Positions 55,802 to 64,000 of a stretch of 64,000 nt of DNA are shown here, one piece after another. The translations under genes and the position numbers were made by a program. The notes under the pieces were generated by a model, which had not been told where the DNA came from, searched no databases, and was given only the letters and a program-made list of their open reading frames with translations. Source of the DNA: Roseomonas acroporae (GTDB lineage Bacteria > Pseudomonadota > Alphaproteobacteria > Acetobacterales > Acetobacteraceae); assembly GCF_023223525.1 (NCBI RefSeq), contig NZ_JALPRX010000007.1, forward strand, positions 56,390 to 120,389, given 5' to 3'. The first letter of the stretch is position 1; every line of letters starts with the position of its first letter.

Positions 55802-55981
55802 GCGGCGTGGGTTCTAGGGCAGTTCGGGCCGGGCCGGAAACCGGGCCGGCCGGGGGAGGGAAGGGTGGCGGGAGGGGCGGGGCCCCGCGTTGACGGGCCC
55901 GTGACACCGGGCCTAGCGTCCGCGCGTCGCGAGGGGCGGGCCGATACCCGCCATGGGACGAGGACGGGGAACGAGGAAACG

Positions 55982-56743
55982 ATGGCGAACAAGCTCAGGG
56001 AAGCGTGGAAATCCGGCCGCAAGACGGTGAACGGCTGGCTCGCCATCCCGCACGCCTTCCCCGCCGAGGTGATGGCCCAGGCCGGCTTCGACAGCCTGAC
56101 CGTGGACATGCAGCACGGCGTGCAGGACTACCTCTCGGCCGTCGCCTGCTTCCAGGGCATGCAGCCGCACGGCGTGACGCCGATGGTGCGCGTGCCGTGG
56201 AACGAGCCGGGCATCGTCGGCAAGGTGCTGGATGCCGGCGCGATGGGCGTGATCTGCCCGATGGTCAACACGCGCGAGCAGGCCGAGCAGCTCGTCTCCT
56301 ACTGCCGCTACCCGCCCCAGGGCGCGCGCTCCTTCGGGCCGATCCGCGCCGGCATCTACGGCGAGGCCGGCACCTACTGGCAGACCGCCAACGACGACGT
56401 GCTGGTGATCCCGATGATCGAGACGCGCCAGGCGCTCGACAACCTGGAGGCCATCCTGGACGTGCCGGGGATCGACGGCGTGTATGTCGGCCCGTCCGAC
56501 CTCGGCCTGTCGCTCGGCCTGCCGCCGCTGCAGGACCGCGAGGAGCCGCAGATCCTCGAGATCTACGGCCGCATCCTGCACGAGACGAAGAAGCGCGGGC
56601 AGGTCGCCGGGCTGCACACCATGTCCGGCAAGTACACGAAGCGCATGCACGAGATGGGCTTCGCCTTCGGCACCATCATGAACGACAGCGGCCTGATGCT
56701 GACGGCGGCCCGCGCGCAGATCGCGGCGGCACGGGGCGGCTGA
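55982..56743 (+). CDS. HpcH/HpaI aldolase family protein
   Basis: The 253-residue product fits the class II pyruvate aldolase family: [36 protein letters not shown]-like [39 protein letters not shown], then [38 protein letters not shown]. These enzymes split 2-keto-3-deoxy or 4-hydroxy-2-keto acids with a divalent metal. GAGGAAA precedes the ATG. It is divergent from hrpB and has no catabolic partner nearby. Confidence 0.93.
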   Translation: MANKLREAWKSGRKTVNGWLAIPHAFPAEVMAQAGFDSLTVDMQHGVQDYLSAVACFQGMQPHGVTPMVRVPWNEPGIVGKVLDAGAMGVICPMVNTREQAEQLVSYCRYPPQGARSFGPIRAGIYGEAGTYWQTANDDVLVIPMIETRQALDNLEAILDVPGIDGVYVGPSDLGLSLGLPPLQDREEPQILEIYGRILHETKKRGQVAGLHTMSGKYTKRMHEMGFAFGTIMNDSGLMLTAARAQIAAARGG

Positions 56744-56998
56744 CGGCCCGAGCGCCTGGCGAGCTGCGCCGCGCGCCGTTCCCTGCTCGCCGTTCCCCGG
56801 CGACGGGGAATCGGGCATCCGGCCGCCGGATGCGTGGGCGCCGATGCGGGGCCGCCGGACGCGGCTTCCTCCGGTGGCAGGGACTACCGGCCCGTGCCTG
56901 TCAGGACCCGTGCGGGCCGGTATCGCGTGCGGGGCCGGTGCGGCGTGGCCGCATGCGGGATCGCGGGAGCATGCGGTACGCCCTCGCGCGGACCGGCA

Positions 56999-57202
56999 TC
57001 AGAGGATCGTCCGCAGCCCCGCGATGATGCCGACCCAGAGGCCGGCGCTCAGGAAAACGCCCAGCGCGATGCCCCGTGCCGGGCGCAGGCCGTCGCTGCT
57101 GGCCGTCAGGGTGTCCTGGACTTCCGCTCCCTCCATGGTGCGCGTCGATGCCGCCACCGCGAGAAGGGTCGCAATTTCCAGCCGTTCCGGGATCGCGCTC
57201 AT
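56999..57202 (-). CDS. Small hypothetical membrane protein (67 aa)
   Basis: Residues 1-43 are polar and the C-terminus is one hydrophobic segment (GIALGVFLSAGLWVGIIAGLRTIL). The codon pattern and contained frame suggest a real gene, but the ribosome binding site is weak and no family is recognised. Confidence 0.5.
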   Translation of the reverse strand: MSAIPERLEIATLLAVAASTRTMEGAEVQDTLTASSDGLRPARGIALGVFLSAGLWVGIIAGLRTIL

Positions 57203-57353
57203 GATGTGCCCGCTTTTGGTGAAGCGGTATCATTATTGGGATGATCCGGTTGCCTTTCGGTTAACGCCGGCAACCGTCACGGTGCCCGCCTCCCCTCGTC
57301 CCCATCGGATCCGACCTGCCGGACCGTGCCCTGGCTCCCGGACCGGGCGTGCC

Positions 57354-57623
57354 CTATCCGGGAAGCACGATCGCGCGCCGTTCCATCTCGAGGCGCAGCG
57401 CATCGGCCGATAGGGCCATCGCCTCGCCCTCGGCTCCACGCCACTCGATGCTGGAGCCGCCCGGACCGATCTGCACCGCCTCCGGCGCCGCGCCGATCGC
57501 CACGTAGACGATGTCGCGCATCCCGAGCGGCGCGAGATCGACCTCGCCCTCGGCGCCATCGGCGAAGGCGACACGGAGCCGGCGTCCCGGCTCCACCCGG
57601 ACTGCGGTGATCCGTTGGAGCAT
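57354..57623 (-). CDS. DUF2442 domain protein (89 aa)
   Basis: The product has the DUF2442 pattern: AVRVEPGRRLRVAFADGAEGEVDLAPLG near the N-terminus and a later IEWRGAEGEAMALSADALRLEM. Members are often beside toxin-like DUF4160 genes, but no such gene is seen here. Function unknown. Confidence 0.78.
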   Translation of the reverse strand: MLQRITAVRVEPGRRLRVAFADGAEGEVDLAPLGMRDIVYVAIGAAPEAVQIGPGGSSIEWRGAEGEAMALSADALRLEMERRAIVLPG

Positions 57624-57804
57624 GCGCCGAGCCTAGCCGGATTGCATGAACGAAGGAAGAACAAAACGTCGCGCCTCACGGACCGGCCCGGCAGCCCGGC
57701 GTGCCGCGCATGCCTGTCCGGATGCCATGATCCTGCCGCGAAACGGGCCAGGAACGGCCAGGACCGGCCCCTAGCTTCCCGGTCACCGGAAAGGGGATTC
57801 TCCT

Positions 57805-58017
57805 ATGCCCAGGCTCGCCCTCAGCCTCATCGTGCTCGCTTCCACGGCCATCGCCGCGCTGGTCTTCGTGCTGATCGGCGACGGCCTCGGCCCCACCGGG
57901 CTGCGCCCCGCCGCCGTCGCCTGGCCCGCGGCGCTGTCGGGCGGCATGCTCGGCCTCGGCCTGATGCTGCTGGAGCCGCGCCAGCGCGCCGGCCAGCCTC
58001 TCGACGCCGCCGGCTGA
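57805..58017 (+). CDS. Small hypothetical membrane protein (70 aa)
   Basis: Two hydrophobic segments are visible (LALSLIVLASTAIAALVFVLI and AALSGGMLGLGLMLLEP). GGGGA lies upstream of the ATG. No family is recognised; it looks like an orphan two-helix membrane protein. Confidence 0.6.
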   Translation: MPRLALSLIVLASTAIAALVFVLIGDGLGPTGLRPAAVAWPAALSGGMLGLGLMLLEPRQRAGQPLDAAG

Positions 58018-58125
58018 GCCGGCCCGTCACCGTACCGGCCCGGATCGTCCCCCGGCTCCACCTGCCGGGGCGCATCCGCCCGCCGTGGCGCCGGCCGATG
58101 GCGCCCTCGCCGGGCGGCGCCCGCG

Positions 58126-59436
58126 CTACAGGTTGAAGCTGGCGCGCAACCCGACGGCCTGGAAGGAACGATCCGGACCGTCCAGCGCGATGCTGCCGTT
58201 CTCGTACTGTGCCTGCAGGCGCAGGTTGGGCGAGAGGTGCCAGGTCAGCCCGCCCGTCCAGATGCGCTGCCGCCCGCCCCGCGTCGGGCCGTCGCGCAGG
58301 TCGACCACGCTGTAGCGGCCGGCAAGTTCCAGCGCGCCCCAGTTCCCGTTCGCCGGGTCGATCCAGCCGCGGGTCTTCGGCCGTGCCCAGGTGCCGGTGC
58401 TGCGGTTTCGTTCGCGCGGCGGCCCCACCAGCGGCACGACGGCGGTGACGTAGCCGCCGTCGAAGCCGCGGCTGCCGCCGCCCGTCAGCTCCACGCCGAT
58501 ATGCTGGTAGAGCGCCTCGACGTAGACGGGCCCGATCCGCCCGGCCAGTTCGGGCCCGATCGCCCACGCCGTGTCGGTGCGCATGCCGCCCGTGTCGAGG
58601 AAGCGGTTGCTGTTCGCCCCGCGCAGCTCGGGGTAGTCGCGCAGGCGCAGCGTGTCGGGGCCGGGGCTGGTGCCGGGCGCGAATTGCGCGGTGCCGTCGA
58701 GGCCGATCTGCAGGCGCACGGGGCCGAGCTCCGGCAGCAGCGCCACGGCGCGGCCGACCAGGCCGCGGGCGCGGTCGTCGCTGCGAGTCGAGAGCACCTG
58801 GCCCGTCACGTAGCCGCTGGCGTTCCAGCGGTCGCCGCGCGCCTCCAGCCCGAGCGCCAGGCGCGTGACGCCCGAGGCCAGGCTGGCGGTGATGGCGGTG
58901 ACGGAGGCGCGCTCCAGGAACGGCAGGTCGAAGGAGCTGCCGGCATATTCGGGCAGGTGCTGCAGGGTGAAGGCGCCGGCCCGGATGGTGCCCCAGCCCA
59001 GGCCGGTCCAGCCGAGCGAGGCCTCGAAGAGCGCGTTGCTGGTGGCGGGGTTGCCGCCGAGGTCCCAGGTGAAGTTGTACTCGAACGCGTCGAGGACGGT
59101 GCCGCGCACGCCGAGCCGGCCGCGCCGCAGGTTGGCGGCGTCCTCGAAGCCGGCGGCGCGGCCGCCGCGGTCCTGATCGACGAACAGCGCGCCGTCCACG
59201 TCGAAGCGCACCAGCGGGGAGAGGGTGAAGCCGCCATTGCCGATCGAGAGCACCGGGCGGTCGTTGCGCCAGGACCAGCCATCGGTGGCGGCGGTGGCGG
59301 TGGCGGACGTCGCGGCGGCGGGCCGGGTCGCGGGCTGGCTGTCGGGCCGGGCGTCGGATTGAGCGGCCGATTGGGCCATGGCGGGAAGCGGGGCGGCGAG
59401 CAGGGCGGCGAACAAGGTGACGCGGCGGCGCGGCAT
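58126..59436 (-). CDS. OprO/OprP-type outer membrane porin
   Basis: The 436-residue product has a signal peptide (MPRRRVTLFAALLAAPLPAMAQ), a low-complexity linker, then the phosphate-selective porin O/P pattern: LSPLVRFDVDGALFVDQDRGG, DAANLRRGRLGVRGTVLDAFEYNFTWDLGG, IRAGAFTLQHLPEYAGSSFDLPFLERAS, and many amphipathic strands to a terminal Phe-Asn-Leu (GLRASFNL). It is expected to form a trimeric channel for anions such as phosphate; the specificity is not certain. No pst genes are nearby. Confidence 0.88.
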   Translation of the reverse strand: MPRRRVTLFAALLAAPLPAMAQSAAQSDARPDSQPATRPAAATSATATAATDGWSWRNDRPVLSIGNGGFTLSPLVRFDVDGALFVDQDRGGRAAGFEDAANLRRGRLGVRGTVLDAFEYNFTWDLGGNPATSNALFEASLGWTGLGWGTIRAGAFTLQHLPEYAGSSFDLPFLERASVTAITASLASGVTRLALGLEARGDRWNASGYVTGQVLSTRSDDRARGLVGRAVALLPELGPVRLQIGLDGTAQFAPGTSPGPDTLRLRDYPELRGANSNRFLDTGGMRTDTAWAIGPELAGRIGPVYVEALYQHIGVELTGGGSRGFDGGYVTAVVPLVGPPRERNRSTGTWARPKTRGWIDPANGNWGALELAGRYSVVDLRDGPTRGGRQRIWTGGLTWHLSPNLRLQAQYENGSIALDGPDRSFQAVGLRASFNL

Positions 59437-59599
59437 GCGGAATCCTCGAATGGCCGGCCGTCAGGTTATGGCGCCGGCGCCGCGCCGAGGCGGCGCCGGC
59501 ATGACAGGGTGGTGAGCGCCGCCCGTCTCGCACGGGATTGAAGCGGCGGCCGCTCGACGCGGGTCCGCGCTCGCGCGGACCCGCATGGCCCGTCGGCTC
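59437..59599. other. Gap upstream of the porin
   Basis: No gene is seen. The porin promoter is expected here. Short GCGGCGCCGGC runs dominate. Confidence 0.4.
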
Positions 59600-59702
59600 G
59601 AGCGGATCGCCGGCGGGTGGACACGCCCGGCGGCGTGAATCCGCGCGGAGAACAACGAGCGACGGCGAACCGCAGTCCCAACCGGACTGCGGGTCGCCGT
59701 CG
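59600..59702. repeat. Hairpin repeat family D, copy 2
   Basis: This copy shares long blocks with 3755-3858. The terminal hairpin has arms 59660-59678 and 59684-59702 and the same CAACC loop, with one mismatch. At two stem positions the sequence differs from copy 1 on both arms (CTACAG/CTGTAG against CGACGG/CCGTCG), so pairing is kept. Confidence 0.85.
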
Positions 59703-59875
59703 CCGCGCGGCCGCCCCACCGGTCCCGCGCGCGATGCCCGTCGGCACAAGCCGGGTTTCGCGCCGGCCGGTAGGCCCTTCCGCCGCCAGAATCTGCGCCT
59801 GGGCGTCAGCCAGGCGAACAATCCCGATCGCCGAGGAGCGACGCGCGGCGCGGATTTCCGGGGCGCCCGGCTTTG
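59703..59875. other. Spacer between repeat D2 and mtnA
   Basis: No gene is seen in these 173 bases. They should hold the 3' end of mtnA transcription. Confidence 0.4.
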
Positions 59876-60970
<1,095 letters not shown>

Positions 60971-61177
60971 GCGTGCGGAATTCCCGGAAGGCTGGCCAGT
61001 GGGACGATTGGGTGCGGACGATTGGACGGGGCGGGCGGCGCGGCGGGTGACCGGGCCGGGAAACGCGGTCCGGCGCGGCCGCGTCCCGCACCGACATGGA
61101 CCGGGAAGGGGCCCGGCACCCGTGAAGACGGCATGACAGGTGGCGAGGCGGCGGCGCGAGGGCCGGCGGCCGGGCGC

Positions 61178-61678
61178 TCAGATGCGCTGGTGCAGTGCGC
61201 AGACCAGGGTGAACAGGCGGCGCGCCGTCTCGAAATCCACCTCGATGCGGCCTTCCAGGCGCTGGATCAGCAGTTCGGCGCCCTCGTTGTGCAGCCCGCG
61301 CCGGCCCATGTCGATCGCCTGGATTCGCGCCTCCTGCGCCCCCTCCGACACCGCCTGCTCATGGCTCTCGACCACCATGTGGTAGTCCTTGATCAGCCGG
61401 CGGAACGGGCCGAGGGCCAGGATGATGGCGCGCAGCATCGCGTCGTTCGTGTCGTGCACCTCGAAGGCCAGCCGGCCGTCCCGGATGCACAGGTGCAGCA
61501 CGTAGGGACCGGGCGGCAGGTCGCGCGGCACGAAGCGGTTGCCGGCCAGCAGGTCGGTCACCGCCTGCTGCCGGTCGGCCTCCGCATAGGGGGAGAGCGG
61601 CGGCGCATCGTTGCCGAGCTCGATCCGGATCAGGTAGCCCGGCTCCGGCGCCTCCTGGGCATCGCCGGGGCCGGTCAT
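61178..61678 (-). CDS. UPF0262 family protein
   Basis: The 166-residue product matches the alphaproteobacterial UPF0262 family: ADRQQAVTDLLAGNRFVP, GPYVLHLCIRDGRLAFEVHD, LILALGPFRRLIKDYHMVVESHEQAV and AIDMGRRGLHNEGAELLIQRLEGRIEVDFETARRLFTLVCALHQR. Function unknown. Starts at 61678 or 61696 are possible. It is coupled to the DUF983 gene upstream. Confidence 0.9.
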   Translation of the reverse strand: MTGPGDAQEAPEPGYLIRIELGNDAPPLSPYAEADRQQAVTDLLAGNRFVPRDLPPGPYVLHLCIRDGRLAFEVHDTNDAMLRAIILALGPFRRLIKDYHMVVESHEQAVSEGAQEARIQAIDMGRRGLHNEGAELLIQRLEGRIEVDFETARRLFTLVCALHQRI

Positions 61679-61689
61679 CGCGGCGCCGT

Positions 61690-62220
61690 TCACCATGTCG
61701 GCGCCGCCGGGTCGCGCTCCGCGAGCGCGGGGCCGCGCGCGGCGCCCTCCGGACCGGGGGCCGCCGGCCCGGAGGGCGGCTGGGCCGGGCGTGGCGGCAC
61801 GTTCTCGAGCCCGCCGCCGTGATGCTCCTGGCCGGCGAAGCCGAGGCGCAGCATCCAGCCCACCACGGCGCCCTTGACGGGCCGCAGGATCAGCGTGCAG
61901 GCGATCGCGAAGAGCGGCAGCCACAGCGCCATGTGCAGCCACATCGGCGGGTGCCAGCGCGTCTCGACCCAGAACACGATCGGCACCAGCAGGTGGCCGA
62001 CGAGGAAGATGGTGAAGTAGGGAGGCGCGTCGTCCGCGCGCAGCGCGCCGAGCGGCGCGCCGCATTCGGCGCATTCCGGCACCACCTTGAGATAGCCGTC
62101 GAAGACGCGGCCGACGCCGCAGGCGGGGCAGTGATTGGTGGCGCCGCGCCCGAGCGCGGTCAGCAGCGGCAGTTGCTCGTAAGGCGTGGCGGCGGTGGCC
62201 CGGGCCGGCTCCCAACGCAT
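61690..62220 (-). CDS. DUF983 membrane protein
   Basis: The 176-residue protein has a zinc-ribbon-like pair of CxxC motifs (NHCPACGVGRVFDGYLKVVPECAECG) and two membrane segments (FTIFLVGHLLVPIVFWVE and LHMALWLPLFAIACTLI) ending RPVKGAVVGWMLRLG. DUF983 proteins are widespread in alphaproteobacteria and unstudied. The C-terminal 45 residues are Pro/Ala-rich. GAGGAAG lies upstream of the start. Confidence 0.9.
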   Translation of the reverse strand: MRWEPARATAATPYEQLPLLTALGRGATNHCPACGVGRVFDGYLKVVPECAECGAPLGALRADDAPPYFTIFLVGHLLVPIVFWVETRWHPPMWLHMALWLPLFAIACTLILRPVKGAVVGWMLRLGFAGQEHHGGGLENVPPRPAQPPSGPAAPGPEGAARGPALAERDPAAPTW

Positions 62221-62556
62221 AGCGGTGCTTCCTCGATGAGGGGCGAAACTGAGCCAGCGCGCGGCGGCGATCAAGAGCCGAACGCGTCGGGGCCGGGGCG
62301 GGGCCGGGGTCGAAGCGACCGGTCCGCTGCCCATGACGGAGATGGCGGGGCACCACCCGCTCCTCAACCCCGTCCCCGTCGAGCCTGCCATGCCCGATGC
62401 GGAGCGCGGGACTCCGGCGCGCCCCGGTCGGCGGGAGGCGCCGGGGGGCAGCCTCACCGTTCCGTGTCCTCCGCCGCGCTTGGTTCCGGCGCTTCGCCCG
62501 GGAGGCCCGCCCGGCGCGGCGGCGGGCGCCCGGGTGCCGCTCCCCTCCGTCCGCCG
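62221..62556. other. 336-base gap
   Basis: No gene is seen between the DUF983 start and the pyruvyl transferase stop. Open frames here lack start signals. Confidence 0.4.
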
Positions 62557-63588
62557 TCAGGCGGCCTGCAGGACCGCCGCGACGCGGGAAAGCTCCTCCA
62601 GCCGATCCAGCATGCGATCCTGCAATTCCGCCCGCAGGGCGGGGCTGCTGAGGTGGCCGGGCTGCCGCGCCGCCGCGACCAGCGCCTCGGCGGTGCGGGC
62701 GGGATCGAGGCCCAGCAGCCGTTGCAGGACGGCATGGCGGTGCAGAAGATCCTTGGCCAGTGCCTTGAGGGCCGCCTTCGGCGAGCGCCCGCCCGCCTCT
62801 TCCCGGCCGTTCCCGTCGGGTGCCGCGGCCGGCACCTTCCCGCGCAGATCCGCCATCGCCGCCTCGCGGTCCAGGGCGCGGGTGCCGCCCCATGGCAGGC
62901 CCGGCTTGCCGAAGCGCAGCAGGGCGCGGGCGGAGGGTGGCGGCACGGCCGTGACGCTCGCCGCGACCTCGACCGAAAGGCACCAGTCGGTCCACTTGAA
63001 CAGGGAGAAATTGCCCGAGCTGGTGATCGGCACCCAGGGGATGCCGTAGGTGTCGGCCAGGATGGCGCCGTGCAGGGATTCGGTGAGCAGCAGCTCCACG
63101 CCACGCAGCCGCCCGATCACCGAGGCCGGGTCGGCGCAGGGGCTGATCAGCGAGTAGCCGGCCATCGCGCAGGCTTCCCGCCAGCCCGGATAGCCGAGCG
63201 ACTCCCAGTGCGGCATCACGCCGATCCGGCCCGCCCCGGCGACCCGCGGGATGTCGAGCACGCGCGGCGTCAGGATCGCGCCGTCGGACAGCGCGAGGTC
63301 GCGCGGGCAGTCGAGCAGCTCGGCCGTCAGCGGGCCGCGGACGCACCAGATGCGCCGGGGCATGTCCCAGCCCGCGACGGGATCGTAGCCGGCACCGCTG
63401 GAGAAGACGTGCAGGAAGTCGCAGCCCGGTGTCGGCATCCCGATGATGGTGCCGATCCCGAGGAAGCCGCTGCGGTCCGCCGCGTCGTCCGATGCTTCGA
63501 ACAGGGCAGGGGCCGCGCTCGGCCAGAGCAGGGCATTGAGGTCGTCGCCGAAATTCGGCTGGGTCGGTCGGTAGTGGACCAGTTGCAT
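62557..63588 (-). CDS. Polysaccharide pyruvyl transferase family protein, ExoV-like
   Basis: The 343-residue product begins MQLVHYRPTQPNFGDDLNALLWP, the ExoV-type start, and has FLGIGTIIGM, SGAGYDP, WCVRGPLTAELL, GVMPHWES and LLLTESLHGAILADTYGIPWVPI. Family enzymes transfer pyruvate from phosphoenolpyruvate onto exopolysaccharide sugars. No other exopolysaccharide gene is in the window. Residues 240-343 (helical, Ala/Arg-rich) go beyond the catalytic fold. The start at 63588 is supported by homology. Confidence 0.88.
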   Translation of the reverse strand: MQLVHYRPTQPNFGDDLNALLWPSAAPALFEASDDAADRSGFLGIGTIIGMPTPGCDFLHVFSSGAGYDPVAGWDMPRRIWCVRGPLTAELLDCPRDLALSDGAILTPRVLDIPRVAGAGRIGVMPHWESLGYPGWREACAMAGYSLISPCADPASVIGRLRGVELLLTESLHGAILADTYGIPWVPITSSGNFSLFKWTDWCLSVEVAASVTAVPPPSARALLRFGKPGLPWGGTRALDREAAMADLRGKVPAAAPDGNGREEAGGRSPKAALKALAKDLLHRHAVLQRLLGLDPARTAEALVAAARQPGHLSSPALRAELQDRMLDRLEELSRVAAVLQAA

Positions 63589-64000
63589 TTTGCCTGTCTC
63601 ACCTCTGCCGGGGCCCGACCCCGCCCGCCGCAGGGGCGGCGATGCGAGGCGAGCGGCTGTCGGTGCCGCAGAGGGGGACCGGGGTGGGAGCCGCCGTGAA
63701 GTCGTTCCGACGGGTTGCACCGAGGGCCAATGCGCCACAACCGATGATAGTGTCGGCCATGGTATAAAAATCGATAACGTCTCAAATCAGGCAGGATATC
63801 GGCCTGTAATGCAACCATAAGTAGCAAACCTGCGTGCGCCATCCGCCGTGCCAGGGCCGGATGCCGGCCCGCATGGCGGGGATGCCGCCGACCGCGATGG
63901 GCCCGGAACGCGAAACGGGCCACCGTCTCGCGACGGCGGCCCGCTCCGGGGAAGCCCTGTCGTGGGGGGGGGCGGGGGGGGGGGCCGGCCGGGCGGGGGG
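63589..64000. other. Right end, AT-richer promoter region then poly-G
   Basis: No gene is seen. 63730-63835 is far more AT-rich than the rest (GGTATAAAAATCGATAACG) and is the likely promoter region of the pyruvyl transferase. The last 40 bases are mainly G runs, which look like a sequencing or assembly artefact or a contig end. Confidence 0.5.

Noticed and set aside
53033..56743. A 1236-codon open frame on the plus strand
   Set aside because: Only the last 253 codons (the aldolase) have protein family features. The rest is the antisense of hrpB and is open because of high GC.
59461..59655. Small minus-strand frame beginning MFSARIHAAGR, also present near 3811
   Set aside because: Both are translations of the family D repeat, with no conservation beyond the repeat and no ribosome binding site.

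Overview
This is a high-GC alphaproteobacterial chromosome segment. The gene content (FliX beside flgI, an alphaproteobacterial DksA with a degenerate zinc finger, GcrA, an aa3-type cox operon, Bug-type and branched-chain-type periplasmic binding proteins) and extreme GC fit a free-living Acetobacteraceae member of the Roseomonas type. That placement is inference; no rRNA or tRNA gene lies in the window to confirm it. No CRISPR array, insertion sequence, prophage or plasmid gene was seen, and it reads as ordinary chromosome with unusual intergenic repeats.

Layout. 1-2852: flagellar genes (partial rod-binding protein, flgI) divergent from fliX and dksA, with a sigma-54 promoter in the gap. 3014-5071: SRAP-type DNA-protein crosslink enzyme, a dense repeat block, a conserved small protein and a 2'-5' RNA ligase. 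5290-11127: DsbD-family thiol transporter, an SDR, a GNAT and a Na+/H+ antiporter. 11427-16349: ethanolamine ammonia-lyase (eutB, eutC), a cytoplasmic-looking L,D-transpeptidase-fold protein and a GMC oxidoreductase. 16801-24850: a Tyr/Gly-rich lipoprotein, then an eight-gene minus-strand operon (branched-chain-type ABC importer plus SnoaL-like, muconolactone-isomerase-like and metallo-beta-lactamase-fold enzymes) divergent from an IclR regulator. 24987-28575: Entner-Doudoroff dehydratase and an M32 carboxypeptidase.

28718-36332 is the cytochrome c oxidase operon, transcribed on the minus strand as ctaC, ctaD, ctaB, a 41-residue CoxF-like protein, ctaG, a GntR/FCD regulator, ctaE and SURF1. 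36661-43768 holds a PmtA-like methyltransferase, gcrA, a formamidase/acetamidase, corA, the methionine salvage operon mtnB-mtnD-mtnC, and tatA. 44056-50908 holds a Bug binding protein, a GNAT, an HMG-CoA lyase-like enzyme and a two-component system next to a DegP-like protease. 51045-64000 holds a LysR regulator, aqpZ, hrpB, an HpcH/HpaI aldolase, small membrane proteins, a DUF2442 protein, an OprO/P-type porin, mtnA (17 kb from the other mtn genes), UPF0262 and DUF983 proteins and an ExoV-like pyruvyl transferase.

The most unusual content is between the genes. There are three families of palindromic repeats: a two-hairpin element of about 105 bp (three copies, stems kept by compensatory changes), a hairpin element of about 100 bp (two copies, one with a perfect 19-bp stem), and arrays of short GC-rich hairpins, one of which sits inside the coding sequence of ctaB. 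Short in-frame minisatellites (units of 6, 12 and 24 bp) also mark the ends of several genes and one site within the helicase hrpB.
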